Positions 7,120 to 15,522 of a DNA stretch of 64,000 nt are shown piece by piece. The DNA is from Nitrospira sp. (GTDB lineage: Bacteria; Nitrospirota; Nitrospiria; Nitrospirales; Nitrospiraceae), in NCBI GenBank assembly GCA_037045225.1, contig JBAOHZ010000009.1, positions 3,334,001 to 3,398,000 on the forward strand. Direction: 5' to 3'. How positions within the stretch are numbered: position 1 is the first letter of the stretch; every line of letters begins with the position of its first letter. The translations under genes and the position numbers were made by a program. Below the pieces are notes generated by a model that was not told where the DNA came from, did not search any database, and was given only the letters and a program-made list of their open reading frames with translations.

Positions 7120-8940
7120 ATGAATGGTAATGGCATCGGAGATTATGGCGTGATCGGGGATCTGCATACCGTCGCGTTAGTGGGCAAGGATGGCTCCATC
7201 GATTGGTGTTGTTTGCCTCGTTTTGACTCCCCCAGCGTGTTTGGCGCACTCCTCGATCGACGCGGCGGGTATTTCCAAATCGCTCCGTGTGATGACGGAA
7301 AAAGACAGCAACTGTATCTTCCCGAAACCAATGTCTTACTGACCAGGTTTTTGCATCGTACCGGAGTGGGAGAAGTCACTGATTTCATGCCCATTGAATC
7401 TGACGAACGGGGAAAGCATCCCGCACGACAACAAATTGTCCGCCTCGTCTCGGTCGTACGAGGACAGATTCGCTTTCGTCTGCACTGCTCACCGGCATTC
7501 AATTACGGTCGAGACCAGCATCGGGTGGTGGTGCGTTCCACCGGAGCCATGTTTCAGTCTGACGCCATGACGCTTACGTTGAGAAGCCCGATTCCGCTCA
7601 CGGTGATCGAGGGGGCGGTGACGGCGGAGTTCGTCGTCGCTGCCGGCGAGACCGTCGCGTTTTACCTTGAAGCCTCGGAGGAGGCGGCCCTGCTCGACAT
7701 GACGGCTGACTTACCCTCGGGAGAAGCGCTGATGCAGGATACCCTGAGGTTTTGGCGGAAGTGGCTGTCCCAGTGCCAGTACACCGGACGATGGCGGGAA
7801 ATGGTTGAGCGATCGGCGTTGATTCTCAAGCTGCTCACCTATGCTCCGACCGGCGCCATCGTGGCGGCGCCGACCACCAGCCTCCCGGAAGAAATTGGCG
7901 GCGTCCGAAACTGGGATTATCGGTTTACCTGGATCCGTGATGCGGCCTTTACCGTCCATGCCTTGCTTAAATTGGGTTTTACAATGGAAGCGGGGCGATT
8001 CATGGGATGGTTGGACGCCCGTTATCACGAGTTAGAGCCCGACGGGTCACTCCAACCGGTGTACCGCATTGATGGAAGTTCTCTCGGAGCCGAGGAGATC
8101 CTGGCCGAGTGGGAGGGGTATCGAAACTCGAAGCCGGTACGGATCGGGAATGCCGCATCAGCTCAACGGCAATGGGATCTGTACGGGGCATTGATGGACG
8201 CGGTGTATCTCTACAACAAGTATGGCTCGCCGATCGGGTATGACAGTTGGCTCAATGTGTCGCGATTGTTGGATTTTGTCTGCACCCACTGGGACCAGCC
8301 GGATGAAGGTATCTGGGAAGTACGTGGAGGCCCCCGGCACTTTGTCTACTCCAAAATGATGTGCTGGGTTGCGCTGGATCGTGGCATTCGGATGGCTGAT
8401 AAGCGCGGTTTTCCGGCCGATCGAATCAAGTGGATGGAGACACGGGATTGTATCTATCGCGAGGTCATGCGCCGAGGCTGGAATGAAGAGATCGGATCGT
8501 TTGTGCAAAGTTATGAGAGTTCTGTGGTGGATGCCAGCGCATTACTGATGTCGACGGTATTTTTTCTTTCACCCACAGACCAGAGGATGAACGCGACCGT
8601 CAACCGTATTATGGAGGACTTGGCTTCGGACAGTCTGGTCTTTCGCTACCAGTACTCCGGTGTGGCCTCGGACGGGCTGCCGGGCGAGGAGGGGACGTTT
8701 ACGCTCTGCTCATTTTGGCTGGTCGATGCCTTAACAAAGCTCGGCCGACTGGAGGAGGCCAGGCTGATGTTTGAGAAAATATTAAGCTATGCCAACCACC
8801 TCGGATTGTATACGGAAGAGCTGTCCGTCACTGGTGAGCCGTTGGGCAACTTTCCTCAGGCCTTTTCGCATCTTGGGTTGATTAATTCCGCCTACAACCT
8901 CGACCGGGCACTGAACAGCAGGAGAACGTCTATGGAATGA
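7120..8940 (+). CDS. Glycoside hydrolase family 15 protein (glucoamylase/trehalase type)
   Basis: A 606-residue protein of the bacterial GH15 type. The N-terminal beta-sandwich starts IGDYGVIGDLHTVALVGKDG and carries SIDWCCLPRFDSPSVFGALL. The (alpha/alpha)6 barrel carries GGVRNWDYRFTWIRDAAFT, the acidic motif ILAEWEGYRNSKPVRIGNAA and the second catalytic region DGLPGEEGTFTLCSFWLVDA. The length is normal for the family. Substrates of close relatives are alpha-glucans or trehalose; the sequence alone does not decide. There is no signal peptide, so it is probably cytoplasmic and may act in glycogen or trehalose turnover. AAGGAGG lies 12 bases before the ATG. It is the one intact gene among RHS and IS debris. 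Confidence 0.9.
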   Translation: MNGNGIGDYGVIGDLHTVALVGKDGSIDWCCLPRFDSPSVFGALLDRRGGYFQIAPCDDGKRQQLYLPETNVLLTRFLHRTGVGEVTDFMPIESDERGKHPARQQIVRLVSVVRGQIRFRLHCSPAFNYGRDQHRVVVRSTGAMFQSDAMTLTLRSPIPLTVIEGAVTAEFVVAAGETVAFYLEASEEAALLDMTADLPSGEALMQDTLRFWRKWLSQCQYTGRWREMVERSALILKLLTYAPTGAIVAAPTTSLPEEIGGVRNWDYRFTWIRDAAFTVHALLKLGFTMEAGRFMGWLDARYHELEPDGSLQPVYRIDGSSLGAEEILAEWEGYRNSKPVRIGNAASAQRQWDLYGALMDAVYLYNKYGSPIGYDSWLNVSRLLDFVCTHWDQPDEGIWEVRGGPRHFVYSKMMCWVALDRGIRMADKRGFPADRIKWMETRDCIYREVMRRGWNEEIGSFVQSYESSVVDASALLMSTVFFLSPTDQRMNATVNRIMEDLASDSLVFRYQYSGVASDGLPGEEGTFTLCSFWLVDALTKLGRLEEARLMFEKILSYANHLGLYTEELSVTGEPLGNFPQAFSHLGLINSAYNLDRALNSRRTSME

Positions 8941-9028
8941 GGGCTTGAGTGCCGAATCTGTTCCTCACGAGCAGGCACTATGCCGGAATGGAGCCCCCAG
9001 CCTTGTTGCGGAAGGCGTATCTTGCTCC

Positions 9029-9265
9029 CCTTGAAATTGAGACCACCTCACGCCCTATACGCCGGAGCAAAATAGAATGATCGAACGGTTCTTTCGGAGC
9101 CTGAAAGAGGAGTGTGTCTGGCAACACACGTTCCAGACCTTTGATGAGGCGCGGCGGATCATTCGGGACTGGGTCCAGTGGTACAACCACGAGCGGCCGC
9201 ATCAGGCGCTGGGGTATCGAAGCCCGGTCCAATATCGGGCGCAACAATCAACGCAGGTGGCTTGA
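9029..9265 (+). pseudogene. IS3-family orfB 3' fragment joined to an IS end
   Basis: The frame TPYTPEQNRMIERFFRSLKE followed by ECVWQHTF, WVQWYNHERPHQALGYRSP is the C-terminal end of an rve-type IS3 transposase, including the last catalytic Glu region. Just upstream, CCTTGAAATTGAGACCACCT (9029-9048) matches the outer end of the elements seen at 3945-3965 and 27845-27865. So an IS end is fused directly to the orfB tail: an internally deleted copy. Confidence 0.75.
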
Positions 9266-9321
9266 TTTCAGGGGAGCACTACAGTCTGGCCTTGCCCCGC
9301 CACGTGTTGCTGCTCCGCTCG

Positions 9322-9456
9322 CTAGCGGTAGAGCAGGTGCTCGACAATCCCCAGATCCCTTGCCACGTGGGGCACAGGCTGTCCTGATTCGCGAACCAGG
9401 CGCACCGCCTCTTCTTTAAACGTCTCCGTATACGATCGTCGGGTCTTCGTGCTCAT
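9322..9456 (-). pseudogene. IS3-family orfA remnant (different element)
   Basis: Starts MSTKTRRSYTETFKEEAVRL with a clear helix-turn-helix (PVPHVARDLGIVEHLLYR), then a TAG stop where the family normally has Trp. The frame continues as RAEQQHVAGQGQ to about 9285. Upstream, GGAGGACC serves as RBS, and TGTCTGTGAAATCGGGGG near 9480-9510 looks like the terminal repeat of this IS. It abuts the oppositely oriented orfB fragment, so two different elements decayed side by side. Confidence 0.7.
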
Positions 9457-9536
9457 GTGGTCCTCCGATTTCAGCATTCTCCCACTTAGGAAGGTGTCTG
9501 TGAAATCGGGGGAAGGTCATGGCATACGGCGCATTA

Positions 9537-9824
9537 TTAACCTGCGTGGGAGCAGTAGCCCAACCTTTGACACAGTGTTATTAATCTGAGGCTCAATATA
9601 AAAAATCCAATTGTTATAGCTGCGCCGCCTGTGAGATAGGACAAGGCTATTGCAACCCGATTACCGAATAATTTCTTAAGCATGGCTTGCGAATCAAACC
9701 ACCACCAGGACTCAGGCGGATCGGCTATACGCCATCTCTGCCGTGTTGCATGAATCCATACAATGCCTACAAAAATCATAAATGCGCCCATTGCAATATC
9801 TTGCAGTAGTCTTTCTAAAGTCAT
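9537..9824 (-). CDS. Small two-helix membrane protein
   Basis: A 95-residue protein. Hydrophobic segments lie at residues ~9-25 (IAMGAFMIFVGIVWIHA) and ~57-83 (VAIALSYLTGGAAITIGFFILSL), separated by a Trp-rich loop (PPESWWWFDSQAML). GAGGTG lies 4 bases before the ATG on the minus strand. Base composition is AT-richer than its neighbours. It sits between IS debris and the cysA end, so it may belong to the accessory region; an immunity-like role is possible but unsupported. No family recognised. Confidence 0.55.
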   Translation of the reverse strand: MTLERLLQDIAMGAFMIFVGIVWIHATRQRWRIADPPESWWWFDSQAMLKKLFGNRVAIALSYLTGGAAITIGFFILSLRLITLCQRLGYCSHAG

Positions 9825-10048
9825 CTAGCACCTCTAATCTATTTTCCAGTTCCTTGGACATTAATAGGGCTTGGTGGCCAGGATTTACCCACATGGATAC
9901 TAAATCCACTCTGCAAAACTGATTGATTCGCACCATTCGGACAAAATTGGGTCAGGTCTTGCAATCGAACATAGCAATGGGCGCAGGGCCCACATCCGCT
10001 CATGGTTTGATGGTCAGGTGTTCGCGCGGGCAGGTAATTGGGGTGGTG

Positions 10049-11146
10049 CTACGGCGTCAGGGGACCGGTGATCGGTTTTCCGCCCTCTGCTCCCAGAGAT
10101 GCGGCCGTACCCTCTTGAGGAAGAATGCGGAAATGGGTGACGGCGAAGGACACGGCCTGGCCCACGGTGAAGTGGCAGCGCCGGAATTCTTCTTTGTTCA
10201 TGCGGGAGCGTAGGATGAGTCCATCCGGGGTTTCAATTTCGAGCCGGTAGGCCACGCCGAGGAAATAGATGTGTCGGAGTTTCGCCTGCTGGCGATAACG
10301 CGCGGGATCTTCCGCCACCTTGACGTAGTAGGGACGAAACCCCACTTGCAGTGTCTGCCCCTCAGAAAAGCCGGAGGCGGGAAATTCGAGCGACCCAACC
10401 TGCACCTGCCCGCGCCGCACGACGCCGGCCACAATATTCATCGAACCGATGAATCGCGCCACGAACTCGGTCGCCGGTTCTTCATAGACATCGGCGGGAG
10501 AGCCGGCTTGCTCTAGCTTGCCCTTCGAGAAGACGATGATGCGGCCGGACACTTCCATCGCTTCTTCCTGATCGTGCGTGACAAACAGACTGGTGACGTT
10601 CAGATCCGTATGCAGGCGGATCAGCCACTCGCGCAATTCCTGCCGCACCTTCGCATCGACGGCGCCGAACGGCTCGTCCATCAGCAAGACCGACGGACGC
10701 GGGGCCAAGGCGCGGGCGATGGCGACACGTTGCCGTTGTCCGCCGGACAATTGGTGCGGGTAGCGTCCCCCCAGTCCTTCGAGGCTCATGAGTGCGAGCA
10801 GTTCCGTGACGCGCTGCTCGCTGTCCCGCCGGGTCCACTTCTTGACCTTGAGACCGAAGGCGATGTTGTCGAAGACGGTGAGGTGTTTGAACAGGGCGTA
10901 ATGTTGGAAGACGAAGCCGATATTGCGTTCCTGCACGGTCAGGTCGTTTACCCGCTTGCCGTCGATGAAGATATCGCCGGCGGTCGGCGCCTCCAGGCCG
11001 GCGATCAATCGCAGCACGGTTGTTTTGCCGCTGCCGCTCGGGCCCAGGAGGCCGAGTAGTTCTCCTTCGTTGACGACGAATGAGACTCCCCCTACTGCCG
11101 TGGCCGAACCGAACGTCTTCGTGAGTCCGCGTACTTCAATCTTCAC
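10049..11146 (-). CDS. cysA: Sulfate/thiosulfate ABC transporter ATP-binding protein
   Basis: A 365-residue ATPase that powers sulfate or thiosulfate import. Walker A is GPSGSGKTT (near residue 35), the ABC signature is LSGGQRQRVAIARAL, Walker B is VLLMDEPFGAVD and the switch His lies in FVTHDQEEA. The C-terminal ~120 residues form a TOBE-type regulatory domain (FIGSMNIVAGVVR...). Length and order match CysA. It starts with GTG 4 bases after the cysW stop and is the last gene of the rrf2-sbp-cysT-cysW-cysA operon. Molybdate or tungstate transport is less likely given the CysP/Sbp-type binding protein in the operon. Confidence 0.93.
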   Translation of the reverse strand: MKIEVRGLTKTFGSATAVGGVSFVVNEGELLGLLGPSGSGKTTVLRLIAGLEAPTAGDIFIDGKRVNDLTVQERNIGFVFQHYALFKHLTVFDNIAFGLKVKKWTRRDSEQRVTELLALMSLEGLGGRYPHQLSGGQRQRVAIARALAPRPSVLLMDEPFGAVDAKVRQELREWLIRLHTDLNVTSLFVTHDQEEAMEVSGRIIVFSKGKLEQAGSPADVYEEPATEFVARFIGSMNIVAGVVRRGQVQVGSLEFPASGFSEGQTLQVGFRPYYVKVAEDPARYRQQAKLRHIYFLGVAYRLEIETPDGLILRSRMNKEEFRRCHFTVGQAVSFAVTHFRILPQEGTAASLGAEGGKPITGPLTP

Positions 11147-11150
11147 TGGC

Positions 11151-11966
11151 TTACTGCGCTCCCGCTTCCGCTACCGTCGTGTCCGCGCGCGCCTTGGCGA
11201 TCTCCAGCACGATCAAGATGGCAAAGGAGACCGCCAACAGCGTCAGCGCAACGGCGTTGGCCGCCACATAGTTGAAATCGACGTAGCTTTGATAGATGTG
11301 CAACGTGGCGGTTTGCGTGAGGAGGAGAATATTCCCGGAGACCACGAGGACGGCCCCGAATTCGCCGATGGCGCGGGCCACCGTCAGGGTCGCTCCGTAG
11401 ACCAGGCCCCATCGGAGGGCCGGTAGGGTAACCTTGAGAAACACCTGCCATTCGCCGGCGCCCAAGGTTCTCGCAGCTTCCTCTTCTTCCGTGCCCAGTG
11501 TTTGCAGCAACGGCGTCAGCTCACGCACCATAAATGGAAAGGTGACGAACAGCGTCGCCAGAATCATGGCCGGCAGGGCAAACAGGATCTTGACCTGTGC
11601 CTGGCCGAAAAACGCGCCCAACACAGTGTCCGGGCCGAACAGCAAAATCAGCATGAAGCCTGCAATGACGGGGGAGACTGCAAACGGCAGGTCGATGACG
11701 CCGCTGACCAGGCTGCGGCCCCAAAACTTCTGCCTCGCCAGCACCATCGCCGTCATGGTGCCGAAGATCACGTTCAGCACCAACACGATCAGGGTGATCT
11801 CTGCCGTGAGGGTGAAGCCGTGCAACGCTTCCGGCCTCGAAATTTCAGTCCAGAATGCCGTCAGGCCTTCGCTGAAGCTCTGGCTTGCCATGTAGAGGAT
11901 CGGTCCGACCAACAGGCCGAGAAAATAGAGCCAGACGATCCCGATCAACAGCCAACGCATGCACAC
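11151..11966 (-). CDS. cysW: Sulfate ABC transporter permease CysW
   Basis: A 271-residue inner-membrane permease with about six hydrophobic helices. The EAA-loop sequence EEEEAARTLGAGEWQVFLKV is the coupling helix that docks on CysA, followed by LPALRWGLVYGATLTVARAI and GEFGAVLVVSGN, typical of CysW. The start is GTG 11966 or ATG 11960 (GTGTGCATGCG), both near the end of cysT (42-base gap). It pairs with CysT to form the transmembrane channel. Its C-terminus (ADTTVAEAGAQ) ends 4 bases before cysA, which implies translational coupling. Confidence 0.92.
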   Translation of the reverse strand: MCMRWLLIGIVWLYFLGLLVGPILYMASQSFSEGLTAFWTEISRPEALHGFTLTAEITLIVLVLNVIFGTMTAMVLARQKFWGRSLVSGVIDLPFAVSPVIAGFMLILLFGPDTVLGAFFGQAQVKILFALPAMILATLFVTFPFMVRELTPLLQTLGTEEEEAARTLGAGEWQVFLKVTLPALRWGLVYGATLTVARAIGEFGAVLVVSGNILLLTQTATLHIYQSYVDFNYVAANAVALTLLAVSFAILIVLEIAKARADTTVAEAGAQ

Positions 11967-12008
11967 ACTCCCATCACCACCGATTCACGCCTTGCCGGCC
12001 CCATTGTT

Positions 12009-12890
12009 TCAGACGGTTGCCGCCGGCACTGCGGAATCAGAGCCACGCCCATCCTTCCGCTGCGCCCATTGGAACAACCTCGGCAGCCGTTCTCCCGGAC
12101 GCCGGGTTAACCGCTCCAACAGCAAGAGCACGAGAAACGAAATCAGGAGAATCAACACGGAGACGGACGTCGCCGCCTGGGGGTTGTAACTCTCAATTTC
12201 TCCGTAGACATACACCGATGCCACCTGCGTCTTCATCGGAATATTGCCCGCCACAATCACGATGGAGCCAAATTCGCCGAGCGCTCGCACGAACGTGAGG
12301 AAGACACCGGTCAGCAGGCCGGGCAGGATCGACGGGACCGTGACCTTCCAGAAGGTGGTCCAGGGGCTGGCCCCCAGGGTAAAGGCCGCTTCTTCCTGAT
12401 CGCGTTCGAGGCCCATCAAGACCGGCTGGAGCGAGCGGATGACGAATGGCATGGTGACAAACACCATGGCCAGGATGATGCCGGGCTGGTTGTAGAGCAC
12501 CGCCATCCCGCCCTGTTGGAGCCAGGTGCCCAGCAGGCTGGTCGGGCCATAGATTGCGGCAATCATGAGGCCGGCCACCAGCGTCGGTATGGCGAAGGGC
12601 AAATCCACCAGCGCGTTGAGGAGCCATCGGCCTGGGAATTCGTAGCGCACCAATACCAGTGCCGACAGGGTGCCGAAGAGGGCATTGATGGCAGTCGCAA
12701 TGGCGGCGGTTTCCACGGTCAACCACAAGGCGGCGGCGGCTTGAGGTGCCGACAGATCCTGGATGAACCGGTCCCATCCGGCCGCGAACGATTGATGCGC
12801 CAGCGCCGCGAGGGGGAGAAAGATCAGGATCAGCACATAGCCGACCGCGGCGGATCGCAAGGCGAGACTGAGCAAGAGATGTGACGTCAT
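12009..12890 (-). CDS. cysT: Sulfate ABC transporter permease CysT
   Basis: The start chosen is ATG 12890 (MTSHLLLSLALRSAAVGYVL): AAGGAT lies 3 bases before it, and the longer frame to 12959 would overlap sbp and add a non-hydrophobic stretch. This gives 293 residues. Features are six predicted helices, the coupling loop LERDQEEAAFTLGASPWTTF and GEFGSIVIVAGNIPMKTQ, characteristic of CysT/CysU. The C-terminal tail is polar (RRPGERLPRLFQWAQRKDG). It is the channel partner of CysW, 16 bases after the binding-protein gene. Confidence 0.92.
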   Translation of the reverse strand: MTSHLLLSLALRSAAVGYVLILIFLPLAALAHQSFAAGWDRFIQDLSAPQAAAALWLTVETAAIATAINALFGTLSALVLVRYEFPGRWLLNALVDLPFAIPTLVAGLMIAAIYGPTSLLGTWLQQGGMAVLYNQPGIILAMVFVTMPFVIRSLQPVLMGLERDQEEAAFTLGASPWTTFWKVTVPSILPGLLTGVFLTFVRALGEFGSIVIVAGNIPMKTQVASVYVYGEIESYNPQAATSVSVLILLISFLVLLLLERLTRRPGERLPRLFQWAQRKDGRGSDSAVPAATV

Positions 12891-12906
12891 GCGATCCTTG
12901 TGCGCG

Positions 12907-13962
12907 CTACTTTGTTGCCACGTGTTCGACGATCTTCGTCCAGAGCCCCTGGGGCCCAAACAGCTTGTTGCTCACCTGATCCCAGCCGCCCAGCTCTGCA
13001 ATGGTGAAGAGTCGTGCGGGTTGCGGGAGCGAGGCGGTCGGGGGCCCGGCACTCTTGTCCAACGGGCGAAAGCCCAATTCAATAAAGGCGGCCTGCGCCT
13101 CCGGCCCGTGGAGAAACGCGACGAACGCGTCTGCGAGATCCTTGGTTTTATGGCGGTCGGCATAGGTGTCGACGACGGTAGCCGGGTTTTCGATCCACAC
13201 GGTTTCGTCCGGTATGATGATTTCATAGGGCCGCCCGCTCTTCACGCGCGGCAGCAATTCATTTTCGTAGGTCACGATGACATCGCCGACGCCGCGTTCG
13301 AACGTGGTCACCGATTCCCGGCCGCTCTTGTCCATGACCTTGACGTTGCGCTGGACACGGGTGAGTAAGTCCACAGCCTGTGAGGCCGCCGCATCCGGGG
13401 CGAGTGGCTTTCCACCCGCGCGCTGCTCCGCCAGTTTCAGTCCGGCGCCATAAATTGCGATCACATCCCACATCGCGCCGCCGGAGGTTTTTGGATTTGG
13501 GTAGAGCACCTCCACGCCGGGGCGCGCGGTATCCTCCCATCCCTTGATGCCTTTGGGATTGCCCTTGCGTACGCCGAGGGCCACGACCGATGCGGAGATC
13601 ATGCCTCCGTGGGGCGCCTTTCTCCAATCGTGCGTGATGAGCCCGGCTTTGACGATCTGATCCACGTCGCCTTCCACCGAGAGCACGGCGACATCGGCAT
13701 CGAATCCTCCGAGGATCGCGCGGGCCTGGGCGCCCGATGCGCCATAGGAGCTGCGCACGCGCACGTCCTGCCCGGTTTTTTGTTTCCAATGTCGTTGAAA
13801 GGCCGGGATGATGTGTCGTTCATAGGCTTCCTTCGGCACGCTGTAGGCGGCCAGGATGAGGTCGCGAGTTTCGGCAGCCTGCACCGGCGTGAGTGCCACG
13901 ATCACCAGGGTCACCCAGGCGCCGACTGCAAGGCTTAGCATGGTACGCGTCTGACGAGTCAT
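12907..13962 (-). CDS. sbp: Periplasmic sulfate-binding protein
   Basis: A 351-residue protein with a signal peptide (LAVGAWVTLVIVALTPVQA, cleavage after VQA). The mature protein shows the sulfate-binding family signatures: AAYSVPKEAYERHIIPAFQ near the start, SSYGASGAQARAI (oxyanion-binding Ser/Gly loop), YPNPKTSGGAMWDVIAIYG, and a late VTYENELL. It captures sulfate or thiosulfate in the periplasm and hands it to CysTW. It is the first transporter gene after the Rrf2 regulator (22-base gap) on the same strand. Sbp and CysP differ mainly in preference for sulfate or thiosulfate, which cannot be told from here. Confidence 0.92.
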   Translation of the reverse strand: MTRQTRTMLSLAVGAWVTLVIVALTPVQAAETRDLILAAYSVPKEAYERHIIPAFQRHWKQKTGQDVRVRSSYGASGAQARAILGGFDADVAVLSVEGDVDQIVKAGLITHDWRKAPHGGMISASVVALGVRKGNPKGIKGWEDTARPGVEVLYPNPKTSGGAMWDVIAIYGAGLKLAEQRAGGKPLAPDAAASQAVDLLTRVQRNVKVMDKSGRESVTTFERGVGDVIVTYENELLPRVKSGRPYEIIIPDETVWIENPATVVDTYADRHKTKDLADAFVAFLHGPEAQAAFIELGFRPLDKSAGPPTASLPQPARLFTIAELGGWDQVSNKLFGPQGLWTKIVEHVATK

Positions 13963-13984
13963 AGTAGGTTCCGGCTCCTTCGAT

Positions 13985-14410
13985 CTATTGCGAATGGGCG
14001 AATCGGCTTAATGTGTAATGGTCGAGAATGTTTGCAATGGCATCCCGCACTTCTCCCATGGCCTGTTGGAGCGGGCAGGAGGGTTTGGCCGCGTAGGGGC
14101 AGTCCGCGCACTTTTGGTAGGCGGTCTTGCTGACGCAGCTGATGGGAGCCAGGGGGCCATCCAGAATTCGGATCACTTGACCCAGCGTGATTTCTTCGGG
14201 CGACTTGATGAGGGAATAGCCGCCCCGGATGCCCCGACGGCTGGCCAGCAAGCCGGCGCGTTTCAACGCGAGGAGAATCTGCTCCAGGAATTCCACCGGA
14301 ATATTCTGCCGCTCTGCGATTTCGTGACGCTGAAGGACGCGACCGCCATACGTCTCGCAGAGTTCAATCAGGGCCCGGAGGCCATATTCACTTTTCTTGG
14401 AGAACTTCAT
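13985..14410 (-). CDS. Rrf2-family transcriptional regulator
   Basis: A 141-residue winged-helix regulator. The N-terminus MKFSKKSEYGLRALIEL and recognition region IPVEFLEQILLALKRAGLLA are typical of Rrf2 proteins such as CymR and IscR. Cysteines occur as C...C-x2-C-x6-C (CVSKTAYQKCADCPYAAKPSC), suited to binding an Fe-S cluster or sensing redox state. It heads the sulfate uptake operon, so it probably controls cysteine or sulfur supply, as CymR does. The ~380 bases upstream hold no gene and should contain promoter and operator, though no clear palindrome stands out. Confidence 0.88.
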   Translation of the reverse strand: MKFSKKSEYGLRALIELCETYGGRVLQRHEIAERQNIPVEFLEQILLALKRAGLLASRRGIRGGYSLIKSPEEITLGQVIRILDGPLAPISCVSKTAYQKCADCPYAAKPSCPLQQAMGEVRDAIANILDHYTLSRFAHSQ

Positions 14411-14789
14411 GGTCTAGGTGGTTGTCTAGTGAGTTGCTCAAGATTTTGCAGAATAAACCTTGCGGATATCCTGATTCAAGCGCCTTGTGGCGAAGTCTCT
14501 CGGCTTGGCCATTTAGTCCAGGATGAAAAACAGCCGATCGTTGCAGCACGAGGCGAGTCGGAGCGATCCAAGAATACATTGGTGAATCTTCTGCGGCGCC
14601 CGGTCGAAGCCCGGCGTACACTGACCGATCAATTGAACCAGAATCTTACGAGGTGGGAAGCGCGGAGTTGGCGTGGAATCGGACTACCCAGAATCGCGCG
14701 GACATGTCAGTGAGCAGAGAACTGATTTCTTCATCAGTCCCAACGACGCAGCTCAGCCGCCGCTTCAGGGGGTCGGCTGGAACGACTGG
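14411..14789. other. Intergenic region upstream of the sulfur operon
   Basis: No supported gene. The part next to rrf2 is AT-rich (TTTTGCAGAATAAACC) and is the likely promoter region for the minus-strand operon. The right part lies after the stop of the minus-strand toxin gene. I see no strong terminator hairpin. Confidence 0.4.
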
Positions 14790-15092
14790 TTAACCATCTC
14801 CCTTCAACCGTTTCCTGATCCATAACGGATTCCTGCGGCAATCCAATACGGCATGCACACGAAGCACCGTATTTCCCTCCACACTGTAATAGATTGCAAA
14901 GGGGAAGCGCTTGGAGAGGCAACGGCGATGACCGTAGATGACTTGATGAATTCCGGCGTAAACGGGAAGGGAATCAATGTCTGAGAACAAGCAGTCTAGG
15001 AAGTAGGTCCCAAGACCGGCTTCCCGGCCTTCATAAAAGTGGAAACCCTGGATCAAATCATCCTGGGCTTCGTCCAGAAGCTCGATTCTCAC
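14790..15092 (-). CDS. ParE/RelE-superfamily toxin
   Basis: The likely start is GTG 15092, overlapping the antitoxin stop by four bases (GTGA), giving 100 residues starting VRIELLDEAQDDLIQGFHFY. The pattern LDEAQDDL..., YFLDCLFSDIDSLPVYAGIHQ, CLSKRFPFAIYYSVEGNTVLRV and LDCRRNP matches the ParE/RelE fold. Proteins of this group either cleave mRNA on the ribosome or poison gyrase; the sequence alone does not tell which. An upstream ATG at 15131 lies inside the antitoxin gene and is less likely. Gene order antitoxin-toxin is canonical. Confidence 0.85.
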   Translation of the reverse strand: MRIELLDEAQDDLIQGFHFYEGREAGLGTYFLDCLFSDIDSLPVYAGIHQVIYGHRRCLSKRFPFAIYYSVEGNTVLRVHAVLDCRRNPLWIRKRLKGDG

Positions 15093-15307
15093 GAGAGCTT
15101 GTTTCGGATGTCCGCTTTGGCTGTCTCCCAATCAATGAATCGAGATTGTCCCTCGGCGAGCCGCTGGCGGCGTTCATCAAGGATGTCCTTGTGCCAGGCA
15201 GGAGACTCAATAGCCTCTGGGGTACGGGCGAGGTCTTCCCACAGAGACTCCATCGCAGCAAGCTTCTCTTGAAGGCTCATGGCTTTAAGCGGGAGGTTGA
15301 ACGACAT
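15089..15307 (-). CDS. Addiction-module antitoxin
   Basis: A 72-residue acidic/basic protein with the conserved core LQEKLAAMESLWEDLARTPE and PAWHKDILDERRQRLAEG, ending in DWETAKADIRNKLS. This is the small addiction-module component family that pairs with ParE/RelE-like toxins. It should neutralise the toxin by wrapping round it with its C-terminal half. It lacks an obvious ribbon-helix-helix, so autoregulation may need both partners. Upstream, GAGGTATACTGACTTATG offers a weak RBS and a possible -10-like TATACT. Confidence 0.85.
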   Translation of the reverse strand: MSFNLPLKAMSLQEKLAAMESLWEDLARTPEAIESPAWHKDILDERRQRLAEGQSRFIDWETAKADIRNKLS

Positions 15308-15522
15308 AAGTCAGTATACCTCAGCCCCAAACAGATTCAAATCCCTTTACCTATCGTCCCTGGTGATCGGCCTCGGCGAGCGAGCCAGCGGTTCGATTGA
15401 CCATTATGCAACCCATTGAAATCGGAGGTTCTGTTTCTTGACACCCTGTAACCGTTCTTGCTAGCTTCAGCCTGATTTTCATCAGCCACCACCAGCAGCC
15501 TGCTGCTAGATCTGGATACCCG

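Noticed and set aside
9903..10069. Plus-strand frame reading IHSAKLIDSHHSDKIGSG and RSWFDGQVFARAGNWGGATA before the cysA end
   Set aside because: Amino-acid pattern looks faintly RHS-tip-like but there is no start codon, and the frame runs into the end of cysA.
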